From Methanobrevibacter sp. (GTDB lineage Archaea; Methanobacteriota; Methanobacteria; Methanobacteriales; Methanobacteriaceae): a DNA stretch of 37,553 nucleotides. The translations under genes and the position numbers were made by a program. Where the stretch lies: NCBI RefSeq assembly GCF_030539555.1, contig NZ_JAUNXX010000013.1, positions 1 to 37,553 of the forward strand. The letters run 5' to 3'. The notes under the pieces are model-generated. The model was not told the DNA's origin. It ran no database searches and saw only the letters and a program-made list of their open reading frames with translations. How positions within the stretch are numbered: position 1 is the stretch's first letter; every line of letters starts with the position of its first letter. Positions 17,972-26,580 of the stretch are shown here, piece by piece.

Positions 17972-18802
17972 ATGGCAGACATAACACAAATAATTAGATT
18001 TGATGATTTGGCCTCAAAGGAAAGCCCAATACATAATTTGGAAGGAAGAATAAAATTAATATCCACTGTTTTTATAATCCTTGTCTGTGTCGTTTCAAAG
18101 GAACTTTTTATACCGATAATATTAGAGATTATTTTATTAGCAATATTAAAAATGGCAAACTTATCTTATATCGATTCATTTAAACGATTATTAATGTTAC
18201 TCCCTTTTGGTGGGGCAATTATTGTATTTCAACCATTCATCCAACCAGGAAACATAATTTGGAGTTATTCATGGTTGCATATTACTGATGGGGGACTTAA
18301 TTGGGCAATACTTTTATTTGTCAGGCTGATTGTATCATTAACTACCATCATCATATACTCATCAACTACACCCCTGCAGGAAATGGCAAGCTCCTTTAGA
18401 AAATTAAAAATGCCAAGGGATTTGGCAATGATTTTATCAATTATGGTAAGATTTTTATTCCTATTCGTTGATGAGCTTGCAGCAATCAGAAAAAGTCAAA
18501 AATCCAGAAATTTCAATATTCACAGTAAAAACACCCCATATAAATGGAGAGTGAAGCAGGTGGGTTATACTGTTGGAATGATGTTTTTAAAAGCATATGA
18601 ACAAGGTGAGCGAGTTCACAAAAGTATGGTGAGCCGTGGTTTTTCAGATGCCTCAGAGATGTTTGATGAGAAAAAATCACCTGAAAAAAGTGATTATCTT
18701 TTCTTAATTTCAATAATAATTATCGTAATCCTATTAGAAATCATACTATTCAGATATTCCGGACAATTAGGTTACATTGGCCAAAATTTAGCAATTAATT
18801 AG
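17972..18802 (+). CDS. cbiQ: ECF transporter transmembrane subunit CbiQ/NikQ
   Basis: A 276-residue T component with about five to six membrane segments, near residues 29-60, 75-90, 105-135, 150-170 and 235-255. The coupling-helix region is recognisable as KSQKSRNFN and HKSMVSRGFSD (the two Ala-Arg-Gly-type motifs that dock on the ATPase). It couples CbiO hydrolysis to the CbiMN metal channel. It has its own promoter, separated from cbiN by a hairpin terminator, and precedes cbiO by nine bases. Confidence 0.9.
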   Translation: MADITQIIRFDDLASKESPIHNLEGRIKLISTVFIILVCVVSKELFIPIILEIILLAILKMANLSYIDSFKRLLMLLPFGGAIIVFQPFIQPGNIIWSYSWLHITDGGLNWAILLFVRLIVSLTTIIIYSSTTPLQEMASSFRKLKMPRDLAMILSIMVRFLFLFVDELAAIRKSQKSRNFNIHSKNTPYKWRVKQVGYTVGMMFLKAYEQGERVHKSMVSRGFSDASEMFDEKKSPEKSDYLFLISIIIIVILLEIILFRYSGQLGYIGQNLAIN

Positions 18803-18811
18803 GGGTTTAAA

Positions 18812-19651
18812 ATGACAGACATTCATTTAGAGACAAAAAACTTATCTTTTACATACCATGATGGAACACAGGCTTTGAAAAATGTAAACATCCAGATTAA
18901 AAAAGGAGAAAAAATAGCTATTATGGGTCCTAATGGAGCAGGAAAATCCACATTATTTTCTCATTTTAATGGTTTGAGCGAACCTACTTCAGGGCATGTT
19001 GAAGTGGATGGTGAAAAGATAATTTTTGAGCGAGAGGAGCTGCTTAAAGTAAGGCAAAAAGTAGGAATTGTGTTCCAAGATCCAAATGACCAGTTATTTG
19101 CACCAACCGTGAAGGAAGATGTTGCCTTCGGACCAATGAATTTAGGTCTTGAATATGAAGAAATTGAAAAAAGAATCGAAGAATCTCTTGAAATGGTTGG
19201 GATGAGTGGATTTGAAGATAAAACACCGCACCATCTAAGTGGAGGTCAGCAAAAAAGAGTGGCGATTGCAGGCATTGTTGCAATGAGGCCAGAAATAATG
19301 ATTTTAGATGAGCCTACTGCAGGCCTTGACCCTGAAGGTGTTGATAAAGTATTGAATATTTTAAATAAACTCAATAGTGAAGGAATGAGTATTGTAATAT
19401 CTTCACATGATATAGAAATGGTAAATGAGTTTGCTGACAGGATATTCGTGTTATATGATGGCGAAATAATAGCCCAAGGTGACAAGCATCAAATATTTTC
19501 AGATAAGGAATTGCTGAAAAAAGCTCATTTAAAAGCACCAGTAACAACCGAAATTTTATATGCATTAAAAGAAAATGGATTAAATGTTGATACTGAGAAA
19601 ATTGGAATTGACGAAACAGTAAAAGAAATATTGAAAGCAACAAAAGATTAA
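18812..19651 (+). CDS. cbiO: ECF transporter ATP-binding subunit CbiO/NikO
   Basis: A 279-residue ABC ATPase: Walker [10 protein letters not shown] (residues 39-47), Q-loop [14 protein letters not shown], signature LSGGQQKR, Walker [14 protein letters not shown] and switch His in SSHDIEMV. The [12 protein letters not shown] segment is typical of ECF ATPases. It drives cobalt or nickel import with CbiMNQ. Its stop overlaps by four bases with the stop of the convergent zinc-ribbon gene. Confidence 0.94.
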   Translation: MTDIHLETKNLSFTYHDGTQALKNVNIQIKKGEKIAIMGPNGAGKSTLFSHFNGLSEPTSGHVEVDGEKIIFEREELLKVRQKVGIVFQDPNDQLFAPTVKEDVAFGPMNLGLEYEEIEKRIEESLEMVGMSGFEDKTPHHLSGGQQKRVAIAGIVAMRPEIMILDEPTAGLDPEGVDKVLNILNKLNSEGMSIVISSHDIEMVNEFADRIFVLYDGEIIAQGDKHQIFSDKELLKKAHLKAPVTTEILYALKENGLNVDTEKIGIDETVKEILKATKD

Positions 19652-19848
19652 TTTGTAGCTTTTTTTCTATTTTTTAACTTATCTTTAAGTTTAGTTATAA
19701 ATTCAAATTCCTGATCCAATTCCGGAGAGTTAGCAAAACCGCAATTAGGACAGTGATAACTATTACAATTATGTTTTCCGCAACTAGCACAACCACGGTT
19801 TTCCAACTTGGTTTCATCAAACTCACAACCGCACATACGACATTTCAT
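19648..19848 (-). CDS. small zinc-ribbon protein downstream of feoA
   Basis: A 66-residue protein with CRMCGC at the N-terminus, CASCGKHNC and CPNCGF, enough cysteines for two zinc ribbons (or an Fe-S site), then a charged helical tail ending KNRKKATN. I cannot name the family. It starts after GGTGAT six bases upstream and lies 54 bp after the feoA stop on the same strand, so it is the last gene of a feoB-feoA-ribbon cluster. This position suggests an accessory role in ferrous iron uptake, comparable in size and place to the small third Feo proteins of bacteria, but that is inference. Confidence 0.7.
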   Translation of the reverse strand: MKCRMCGCEFDETKLENRGCASCGKHNCNSYHCPNCGFANSPELDQEFEFITKLKDKLKNRKKATN

Positions 19849-19902
19849 AATATCATCACCGATAAAATTAGTTTAAAAAAAAATAATTGAAAAAAATTGA
19901 AG

Positions 19903-20133
19903 TCATTCTACTTCAATATTTTCAGCTTCTTCTTTTCGAAGACAAACATCATAGCCTTTGATACTCATTTCAATTGGGTCTCCCAAAGCGGCGACTTTTT
20001 TTATTTGAATTTTGGCCCCTTTAACAAAACCCATACCCAATAAGTGTCTTCTTAAATCAACATCCCCCGATTCATGGTATTTAACAATAGTAACTGTTTC
20101 ACCGGGTTTAGCATCTTTTAATGTTTTTGTCAT
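19903..20133 (-). CDS. feoA: ferrous iron transport protein A
   Basis: A 76-residue SH3-like FeoA domain: LKDAKPGETVTIVKYHESGD, then RRHLLGMGFVKGAKIQI and a typical end (PIEMSIKGYDVCLRKEEAENI). It binds to and helps FeoB. ATG 20133 follows GGTGAT by three bases, the common spacing in this genome; an upstream in-frame ATG at 20145 lies before that site. Between feoB and feoA is a promoter with DtxR-like boxes, so feoA can be expressed separately and is probably iron-repressed. Confidence 0.93.
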   Translation of the reverse strand: MTKTLKDAKPGETVTIVKYHESGDVDLRRHLLGMGFVKGAKIQIKKVAALGDPIEMSIKGYDVCLRKEEAENIEVE

Positions 20134-20151
20134 GATATCACCCATAAATTT

Positions 20152-20221
20152 TTAGGTATGCTAAAAAATATTTAATTAATGATTTGTCACAACCCATATA
20201 TAAATATTTAGTTATGACTAA
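20152..20221 (-). promoter_or_regulatory. feoA promoter with two DtxR-like boxes flanking a TATA box
   Basis: Plus-strand TTAGTTATGACTAA (20208-20221) and TTAGGTATGCTAA (20152-20164) are imperfect palindromes of the TTAGG-CCTAA class. Between them the minus strand has the TATA box TTTATATATG (20195-20204). The order box, TATA, box is the same as at the two candidate small RNA genes. Confidence 0.5.
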
Positions 20222-20262
20222 AAATTATTAAAAATTAAAAAAATAAAATTGAAAAACCAATC

Positions 20263-22281
20263 TTAGCCGAAGCCCGCCAACACCCCAATATTGTAAATTA
20301 AAAAGGATACAATATATGCAGTTACAAGAGTGATTGCACTCATTGTTAACGGCCATTTCCAGCTATTTGTTTCCTGTTTAATCGCACCGAGTGCCGCAAA
20401 ACATGGAATATACAAAAGTGAAAATGCCATGAATGAAAATGATGACAACGGAGTGAAAACATCATGTGCTAACTTGGTAATTCCTTCTTCATCATCTTCC
20501 TCAAGACCTGCAAGAGTTCCCAAAGTACCAACAATAGCTTCCTTAGCAAGCAAACCTGCAATAATGGCTACGGCAGCCTGCCAAGTTCCAAAACCAAGAG
20601 GTTCAAAAACAGGTGCTATTGCAGTACCAATAATACCTAATAGACTTTCCTGTGACCCGTATGCCACCCCAAGCGGGAAACTGCTTAAAATCCATATAAT
20701 GACCACTGCAGCCAAAATAATAGTTCCTGCCTTTTTAATGAATCCTTTCACTTTTTCCCAGGTATGCAATAACACACCTTTTAAAGATGGCACTTTATAT
20801 GACGGGAGTTCCATCACGAATGGGGATGATAAACCCTTAAACAATGTTCTTTTAAGAATTGCCGCAACAATAAGTGCCACAACAATACCCAATAAATAAA
20901 TTGACAACAACACATTTCCTTCATTGTTTGCAAAGAATGCCGCAGTAAAAATTGCATAAATCGGCAGCCTTGCAGTACATGACATGAATGGAATAAGCAT
21001 CATTGCAAGCAATCTGTCAGATTCATTTTCCATTGTTCTTGTTGCCATGATTGCAGGTACACCACAACCAAAACCCAAAATCATTGGAATAAACGCCTTA
21101 CCATGAAGTCCGACCAATTTATGCATAACCAAATCCAGGGTAAATGCTGCTCTGGCCAAATATCCGCAGTCTTCCAAGATACTTAAACATAAAAACATTA
21201 AAATAATAATAGGCAAGAATGTTAAGACACTGCCGACACCACCAATAAGCCCATTTTGAACAAAAGATGCCAAGTATGCATTTGGAATATGTGGCACAAT
21301 AATTTCACCCAGAGTAGTAAACCACCCATCTATTAACTCCTGGAAAGGCGCTCCAACTACAAATACCACCTGAAAGACCAGCCACATTATTATAATGAAA
21401 ATTGGAATAGCCAAAATCCTATTTGTTAGAATCCTATCAATCTTATCTGATGTTGTTGGTTTTTCAACAGCAGGTTTAGAAACCGCTTCGGCCATTAAAC
21501 CATCTATAAATGCATATCTTGCATTAGCCACAACTTCTTCTGCACCTTCATTAAATATATCATGAAGGTGTTTACTTACTTTATCTACTTCAACCATGAT
21601 TCTGGAGCTCATGGAAGATTTTTGAACTTTTTGAATTACTATAGAATCTTTTTCCAACAGTTTAATTGCAGTCCATATTGAAGGAACATCCAATAAATCA
21701 CTGTCTTTTTCAATTAGTTCCTGAAGATCTGCCAGGTGTTCCTTTAATTCTGCACCATATGCCAACTTTGCACTAGTATCGATAGGTTTTGACGATTGTC
21801 TTTCAACGGTTGTTAACAACTCTTCAAAACCGCCTTTATTTTTTGCATTAATTTCAATAACAGGAAAACCTAAAAGTTCACTCATCAAATCTATATTTAT
21901 AATGTGTTCCTTCTTTTTTGCAAAATCGTTCATGTTAAGGGCCAAAACCAAATTAGCACCTAACTCCATCATCTGAACTGTCAAGTATAAATTACGTTCT
22001 AAATTAGCAGCATCAACCACATTGATTATAACATCAGAGTCATCATCCACAATAAAATCTCTTGAAACAATTTCTTCAATAGAATGAGCACTTAATGCAT
22101 AGTTACCCGGTAAATCCACAACATCATAGTCATAACTTCCATGTGAAAAGTGACCTTCAGCCCTTTCAACAGTTTTGCCCGGCCAGTTGCCTACATGTTG
22201 GCGCATACCAGTTAATTGATTGAATACAGTAGTTTTACCCACATTCGGGTTTCCTGCCAATCCCACAATCAATTTTGTCAT
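20263..22281 (-). CDS. feoB: ferrous iron transporter FeoB
   Basis: A 672-residue GTP-driven ferrous iron permease. The N-terminal G domain has G1 GNPNVGKT (10-17), G3 DLPGN (56-60) and G4 NMND (116-119), with the GNWPGKTVE switch region. A helical guanine-dissociation-inhibitor-like segment follows (about 165-270). From about residue 290 there are eight or more membrane segments with the two gate motifs [26 protein letters not shown] and [13 protein letters not shown]. Ten percent shorter than some bacterial FeoB because the C-terminal cytoplasmic tail is minimal. The start ATG follows AGAGGGGAA. A perfect DtxR-like palindrome lies 78 bp upstream. Confidence 0.96.
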   Translation of the reverse strand: MTKLIVGLAGNPNVGKTTVFNQLTGMRQHVGNWPGKTVERAEGHFSHGSYDYDVVDLPGNYALSAHSIEEIVSRDFIVDDDSDVIINVVDAANLERNLYLTVQMMELGANLVLALNMNDFAKKKEHIINIDLMSELLGFPVIEINAKNKGGFEELLTTVERQSSKPIDTSAKLAYGAELKEHLADLQELIEKDSDLLDVPSIWTAIKLLEKDSIVIQKVQKSSMSSRIMVEVDKVSKHLHDIFNEGAEEVVANARYAFIDGLMAEAVSKPAVEKPTTSDKIDRILTNRILAIPIFIIIMWLVFQVVFVVGAPFQELIDGWFTTLGEIIVPHIPNAYLASFVQNGLIGGVGSVLTFLPIIILMFLCLSILEDCGYLARAAFTLDLVMHKLVGLHGKAFIPMILGFGCGVPAIMATRTMENESDRLLAMMLIPFMSCTARLPIYAIFTAAFFANNEGNVLLSIYLLGIVVALIVAAILKRTLFKGLSSPFVMELPSYKVPSLKGVLLHTWEKVKGFIKKAGTIILAAVVIIWILSSFPLGVAYGSQESLLGIIGTAIAPVFEPLGFGTWQAAVAIIAGLLAKEAIVGTLGTLAGLEEDDEEGITKLAHDVFTPLSSFSFMAFSLLYIPCFAALGAIKQETNSWKWPLTMSAITLVTAYIVSFLIYNIGVLAGFG

Positions 22282-22342
22282 TAACTATTCCCCTCTTTTT
22301 TAACATCATCATTTATCTTCAAAATATCAAGTTAAGTTTAAA

Positions 22343-22372
22343 CATAAATACCTAAAAATTAGGTTAACCTAA
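22343..22372 (-). promoter_or_regulatory. feoB promoter with DtxR-like operator
   Basis: TTAGGTTAACCTAA at 22359-22372 is a perfect 14-bp palindrome of the DtxR/IdeR class. Next to it, on the minus strand, TATTTATG (22343-22350) is a possible TATA box, preceded by another TTAGGT half-site. Iron-dependent repression of feoB is inferred. Confidence 0.6.
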
Positions 22373-22434
22373 ACACATTTTAGTATTGATTTTCATCAAT
22401 ATAAATAGTTAATCATGAAAAATCATTATTAAAT

Positions 22435-22517
22435 TTAGGTACACCTAAAAAATAGAAATCTTTATATATAACTTCATCCAACATTTAATTGAGTGATGTA
22501 AATTTAGGCATACCTAA
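22435..22517 (+). promoter_or_regulatory. promoter of candidate small RNA A with two DtxR-like boxes
   Basis: TTAGGTACACCTAA (22435-22448) lies upstream and TTAGGCATACCTAA (22504-22517) downstream of the TATA box TTTATATATA (22461-22470). Transcription is expected near 22490, so the second box would lie at about +15 to +28. The whole layout is repeated at copy B (30041-30125). Confidence 0.65.
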
Positions 22518-22730
22518 ATTTTGTGCCTATACATTACTTTGAAAACAAACATTATTAGTCAAAAAAATACAATCTCCAAAAAAACTTAGAAACAAAATAT
22601 TGAATTAACATTAACATAATGCCCAAGTTTAATATCTTGGAAAATTATCTGCCAAAATTTTCCAAAAAAAAACACGTTTGGTGTTTGAATCTCCTCCATA
22701 TGTCTCAAACACCAATATCCTTCTTTTTTT
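22490..22730 (+). ncRNA. candidate iron-responsive small RNA, copy A
   Basis: No convincing reading frame exists here, yet the sequence is shared in blocks with the opposite-strand segment 29830-30068: ATTATTAGTCAAA, CAATCTCCAAAA, TTGGAAAATT, TCTGCCAAAATTTTCC, TTTGGTGTTT and CTCCTC, in the same order and spacing. It folds into hairpin 1, TTGGAAAATT (22637-22646) with AATTTTCCAA (22656-22665), and hairpin 2, TTGGTGTTTGA (22678-22688) with TCAAACACCAA (22705-22715). The 16-nt loop of hairpin 2 contains CTCCTCC, complementary to Shine-Dalgarno sequences. Seven T (22724-22730) end the unit. The start is inferred from the TATA box. Function is inferred: a trans-acting RNA made under iron limitation. 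Confidence 0.72.
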
Positions 22731-22738
22731 AGAATATT

Positions 22739-23236
22739 TTAAGGCCCTTCACCATCGTAAGTTGAAGCATCATCATAGATTTCCTCATCCCAATAATTAT
22801 CCTCAATATAATCATCAATTCTTTGATTTAAACCCCAATTATGATTGTCATAATAAGTATAAGCATCAAAGGATAATCCCTGAGATATTGTGATTGTTTT
22901 TGTCGATTTAGCTGGTTTATAGTGAGAATCCCCATCAAATTTAACTTCAACATTATATGTTCCAGGGTCATATCTCAAGCGAACGATTTTACCGTATGGT
23001 TTATATGCCCATTTATAATAACCGTTTTCATCAGTTATTTTGTAGTGAATAGTCCCTTTACTGGAAATATCTTTTCCATGACTATCAACCAGTTTTATTT
23101 CAATATACCCCCCAAAGATAGAAAATCCATCATCGGCACTGATTTTAACTTTTGATTTTTCTTTTGCTGAGGCTGGAGAAGCCAAAAGAAAGCACAAACA
23201 GAGAATTGCTAATATAATAATGATTTTTTTATTCAT
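22739..23236 (-). CDS. secreted Ig-like repeat domain protein
   Basis: A 165-residue exported protein. Residues 1-24 form a signal peptide (basic MNKK, hydrophobic core, ASPASAKE cleavage region). Residues about 28-118 look like one bacterial Ig-like domain, ending with PGTYNVEVKFDGDSHYKPAKS, the strand pattern common in Methanobrevibacter adhesin-like proteins. The last 45 residues are Tyr-, Asp- and Asn-rich and acidic. There is no membrane anchor at the C-terminus, so it may be released or bound to the cell wall. The ATG follows GGTGAT. It is convergent with small RNA A, eight bases from its oligo-T run. Function unknown, probably surface-related. Confidence 0.75.
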   Translation of the reverse strand: MNKKIIIILAILCLCFLLASPASAKEKSKVKISADDGFSIFGGYIEIKLVDSHGKDISSKGTIHYKITDENGYYKWAYKPYGKIVRLRYDPGTYNVEVKFDGDSHYKPAKSTKTITISQGLSFDAYTYYDNHNWGLNQRIDDYIEDNYWDEEIYDDASTYDGEGP

Positions 23237-23362
23237 TGAAAATCACCATCTGCTTGTGAATATATTGTTATTAATCATATTTATACATTCGATAACTGTT
23301 GAATAAAGCAACATTTAAATATTATTCTGAAAATAAATTATAATGAGTTAATAGGTGATTAG

Positions 23363-23824
23363 ATGATAGAATATGAAGACATAATGAAAGAATCCCCTTA
23401 TTTAATTTGTTATTTGATTTCTTTATCCAAAACACACGATTTTTATATCAACAAATATATTAAAAATGAAACCGAAATATTGCCAAGCCAATATTACATG
23501 TTAATGTTTTTATATCACGAAATGGGTACAAACCAATCTGATATAGCAAAGATTTGCCTAATGGACAGAAGCGGAGTTTCAAGAGCTTTTAAAGATTTTG
23601 AAGAAAAAGGATTAATTACCCGAGAAGTAGATGAAAACAACAAAAGAGCTTATAAAATTGAATTGACCGAAAAAGGAATTAAAATTGCTCAATTTTTAGA
23701 AAAAAAAGAAGCAGAATGGGATGAAATGATTCAAGAAGAATTAGACATTTCCAAAGAGGATTTATACAAACTTCTCTCCAAATTATCATTAAAATCATTG
23801 GAATTCAATAGATCACACTTTTGA
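23363..23824 (+). CDS. MarR-family transcriptional regulator
   Basis: A 153-residue winged-helix regulator. The recognition region is MGTNQSDIAKICLMDRSGVSRAFKDFEEKGLI with the wing TREVDENNKRAYKIELTEKG, the MarR pattern, framed by helices used for dimerisation. The start is ATG 23363 after AGGTGAT with the usual three-base spacing. It is divergent from the Ig-like secreted protein and followed, after 140 bp, by the TctA-like permease, so either could be its target. The ligand is unknown. Confidence 0.88.
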   Translation: MIEYEDIMKESPYLICYLISLSKTHDFYINKYIKNETEILPSQYYMLMFLYHEMGTNQSDIAKICLMDRSGVSRAFKDFEEKGLITREVDENNKRAYKIELTEKGIKIAQFLEKKEAEWDEMIQEELDISKEDLYKLLSKLSLKSLEFNRSHF

Positions 23825-23964
23825 AAAAAAAGCAAATAACCGTCACCACAGAATTATCTTAAAGCGAAATTGAAATCCATAACAAGGCAAATTCTTTAAA
23901 ATCAATGCAATATTCAATAACAACTTAAACAAAGCTTAAATTGTAGTTTATACAATTAATAGCT

Positions 23965-25218
23965 ATGATAGAATTAGTAATTGCTTGTTTTATAGGTATT
24001 TTAATAGGAACCACAACAGGAATGATACCTGGAATACATGTTAACACGGCCGGAGCAATCATATTTGCTTCTTCCAATTTTCTATTAACATTCTTATCCC
24101 AGGAATTCCTTTGTGTTTTAATGGTTGCGATGTCAATAGCACATGCCCTGATGGAATTTGTACCTTCCATGCTTTTAGGAGTTCCGCAGGAAGGCACTGC
24201 CACATCAATACTTCCAGGGCACAGAATGGTGTTGCAAGGAAGATCAAAAGAGGTCATAAGAATCGTGTCGGTCGGAGGATTTGGTGCAATCATTGTTACG
24301 ATAGTGATGCTTCCGGCTTTCGCAGTTGCCCTTCCAATATTGCATGACCTGACAAAACCGTTTACATGGATGATTTTATTATTTGCATCAATTTATTTGA
24401 CATATAGCTTAACAAACTCACTTCGAGACTTTTTATGGTCAATGCTCCTTTTTATACTTTCGGGAATTCTGGGTTGGATAATTTTTCAAACCCCAATTTC
24501 ATCAGGAGTATCTCTAATGTGCACTTTTTCAGGCCTTTTCGGAATAAGCACAATATTGTTTAGCCTAAATGACTCCTCAACAATTCCCCACCAAAGCAAG
24601 TTTTATGAGCTCAATTTGGATTTGAACAAGTTCAAAAGCATTTTTGCAGGAGGAATTACCGGAGCAATTCTAGGCTTTCTCCCAGGATTCGGACCTGCAC
24701 AGGGAACTGTCATAGCCCAGGCTGCAAGCGGTGCAAGTGACAGTGATGATGACGATACTGTGAATTTCCTGCTTGCAACATCCGGACTTAACGTGTCCGA
24801 TTGTCTTTTCTCATTGATTGCAATCTACATTATTGGGAATCCTCGAAGCGGAATAGCTGTTTATATGTCGTATCTGGTATCTGAAATGACCTTGAATCAT
24901 TTGATGATTTTTATTTTTGCATCATTGATTTCAGTTTCAATTTCTTTAGTCCTATCTTTAAAATTAGGCGATTCTTTTTCTGGATTGATGGATGGAGTTG
25001 ATTATAAGAAATTATCAATCGGAGTAGTTTTACTTCAGATTCTGATATTGTACATCTTTATCTTTTATTATCAAGCACCCCTTTTGTATATGACACTTGC
25101 TCTGATTACATCAACGGCATTGGGAATGCTGCCCCATTACATTGGTGTTGGCAAGTCCCACCTGATGGGAATCTTAATTATTCCAGCAATTGTCATTTAT
25201 ATGCAGATGTTCATATGA
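23965..25218 (+). CDS. TctA-like permease (archaeal)
   Basis: A 417-residue membrane protein with about ten to twelve segments. Two glycine-rich repeats mark the TctA fold: GTTTGMIPGIHVNTAG (about residues 15-30) and GAILGFLPGFGPAQGTVIAQ in the second half. Bacterial TctA moves tricarboxylates with TctB and a periplasmic binding protein; neither partner is seen here, and archaeal relatives are usually stand-alone, so the substrate is unknown. No clear ribosome binding site precedes the ATG, and the 140-bp gap upstream holds no other gene. A later start is possible but the first glycine motif begins only 14 residues in. Confidence 0.8.
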   Translation: MIELVIACFIGILIGTTTGMIPGIHVNTAGAIIFASSNFLLTFLSQEFLCVLMVAMSIAHALMEFVPSMLLGVPQEGTATSILPGHRMVLQGRSKEVIRIVSVGGFGAIIVTIVMLPAFAVALPILHDLTKPFTWMILLFASIYLTYSLTNSLRDFLWSMLLFILSGILGWIIFQTPISSGVSLMCTFSGLFGISTILFSLNDSSTIPHQSKFYELNLDLNKFKSIFAGGITGAILGFLPGFGPAQGTVIAQAASGASDSDDDDTVNFLLATSGLNVSDCLFSLIAIYIIGNPRSGIAVYMSYLVSEMTLNHLMIFIFASLISVSISLVLSLKLGDSFSGLMDGVDYKKLSIGVVLLQILILYIFIFYYQAPLLYMTLALITSTALGMLPHYIGVGKSHLMGILIIPAIVIYMQMFI

Positions 25219-25271
25219 AAAAATTGACATGTACAAATACTTAAAATATGATTATCAAGAGATGTGATAAA

Positions 25272-25537
25272 ATGCATGAAAAAGAAATATTCCTTAAAGA
25301 AGAAATCAGCACAGATTTAGGTTCTAGACAACAAATAGAAAAATTATTTAAAAATATTGATAATAATACAACAAAAGTCATAATGAATTTTGAAGGTGTT
25401 GAATTTATGGGTCGTAGTTTCGCCAGGAATATTTAAATCAAAAACATTTCACATCATTTGAAATGTGGAAAAAAAACATGCCCCAAGACATTGAAAAAAT
25501 GTTTACTATGATTTTAAAATTAAATAACAAAATATAG
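25272..25537 (+). pseudogene. STAS-like domain protein (DUF4325 type) with frameshift
   Basis: The reading frame from ATG 25272 encodes DLGSRQQIEKLFKNI, then VIMNFEGVEFMGRSFA, the core of a STAS-like domain, and stops early at 25434-25436. Just after SFA, another frame beginning CAG at 25424 runs on as QEYLNQKHFTSFEMWKKN and continues to a stop at 25535-25537, which is exactly how such domains usually end (RSFAQEYL...). One base is therefore missing around 25422-25424. The intact protein would have about 88 residues. The stop of the second frame abuts the convergent methyltransferase stop. This could be a real inactivating mutation, a sequencing error or, less likely, programmed frameshifting. 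Confidence 0.7.
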
Positions 25538-26443
25538 CTAGATAATCAACACGTTATCTGCTATTTTTTCTGCTTTTTCTTTAATCTTGGAGGTATCTGC
25601 ACTTGGAAATGCATCAATCACACAAAAATCACTTTCATCTATTTTTAAATCCTCAAATGATTCGTTGAAAATCTCAAAATTATCTGTTATTCCATTAATT
25701 TCCAAGTTAACTTTCAGTGCACCAATCATTTCGGGATTGATATCATTGAATATTACCTTTTCAAAGCCGCATTTAAGCATATATATCCCCAATGCTCCCA
25801 AACCACACATCGCATCAATCGCCACACCCTTTTTAATATCGTTGTTGTTTAGATAATTATGCAATTGAACCAGTTTTTGCTCGGTGGTCATTGCAACTTC
25901 AATGTGATGTCTGGCCTGATTTTTTACCAGAGTTATCCTATCGCCAATCAATGTCCTCATGACATTTATTTGAGTGTCATCACCCTCCAAAATTTCAAAA
26001 TGGTTAATGTTCGAATCCTTATCAAGCATCCCAGCAGTATCCTGCGGACTTCCCTTTAAGATGCATGCCACTTCAGAAACTTCACCTATTAATCTTGAAG
26101 CAACCTCCTCTGTAAAATCAGGATGCAGCAATATCAGACTCCCTTTCTTAATAAATTGTGGATTTAAACTGCTGTAATAAAAGTTAGACAATGGAACCGG
26201 AGAGTTGCGTCTGAGTGTTGCATTTTGAGGGACTGTTTCCTCTTCAATCATTATCTTTAAAATATGCGCCATTACAACATCAATTGGTCTTTTTCCGCAA
26301 CTGCATCTTTTGAAATTATCATCCACACTTTCAAAACCACTCCAATCTTTAATTGGTGAAAATTTTTTTATTTGAATATCCTGACAATTTTCACATTCCC
26401 AAATATCTTCAATCATTTCATCCAAATTCTCTTTACTTATCAT
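25538..26443 (-). CDS. SAM-dependent methyltransferase with N-terminal zinc-ribbon-like region
   Basis: A protein of about 301 residues. Near the N-terminus CENC and CSCGKRP, about 30 residues apart, form a zinc-ribbon-like pair. The C-terminal half is a Rossmann methyltransferase: GVAIDAMCGLGALGIYMLK (motif I), VIFNDINPEMIGALKVN (motif II) and DFCVIDAFPS (motif IV region). It resembles the Trm5/Trm-like group in these motifs, but the N-terminus does not match a family I can name, so the target (tRNA, protein or small molecule) is open. ATG 26443 follows GTGGTGTG; an earlier in-frame ATG at 26458 lies before that site. A promoter divergent from the pilus ATPase gene is likely in the 137-bp gap. 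Confidence 0.75.
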   Translation of the reverse strand: MISKENLDEMIEDIWECENCQDIQIKKFSPIKDWSGFESVDDNFKRCSCGKRPIDVVMAHILKIMIEEETVPQNATLRRNSPVPLSNFYYSSLNPQFIKKGSLILLHPDFTEEVASRLIGEVSEVACILKGSPQDTAGMLDKDSNINHFEILEGDDTQINVMRTLIGDRITLVKNQARHHIEVAMTTEQKLVQLHNYLNNNDIKKGVAIDAMCGLGALGIYMLKCGFEKVIFNDINPEMIGALKVNLEINGITDNFEIFNESFEDLKIDESDFCVIDAFPSADTSKIKEKAEKIADNVLII

Positions 26444-26580
26444 AATAGCACACCACAATTGTTGTATATTTAAAGTATTGTTTTAAGTTAGTAATTATGA
26501 TTTTGAAAGTAATAAAAACTATATTAATTAGTATTACCAATTTTAAAAATATGAAAAAAAACAACAGGTAGGTTTTAAAA

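Noticed and set aside
22492..22503. Possible start codon ATG inside GTGATGTAA of small RNA A
   Set aside because: The next codon is a stop (ATG TAA), so no leader peptide is encoded.
22678..22893. Open reading frame of 71 codons on the plus strand starting within small RNA A
   Set aside because: No ribosome binding site; it overlaps the terminal hairpin, the oligo-T run and the opposite-strand Ig-like gene, and its composition is unlike a protein.
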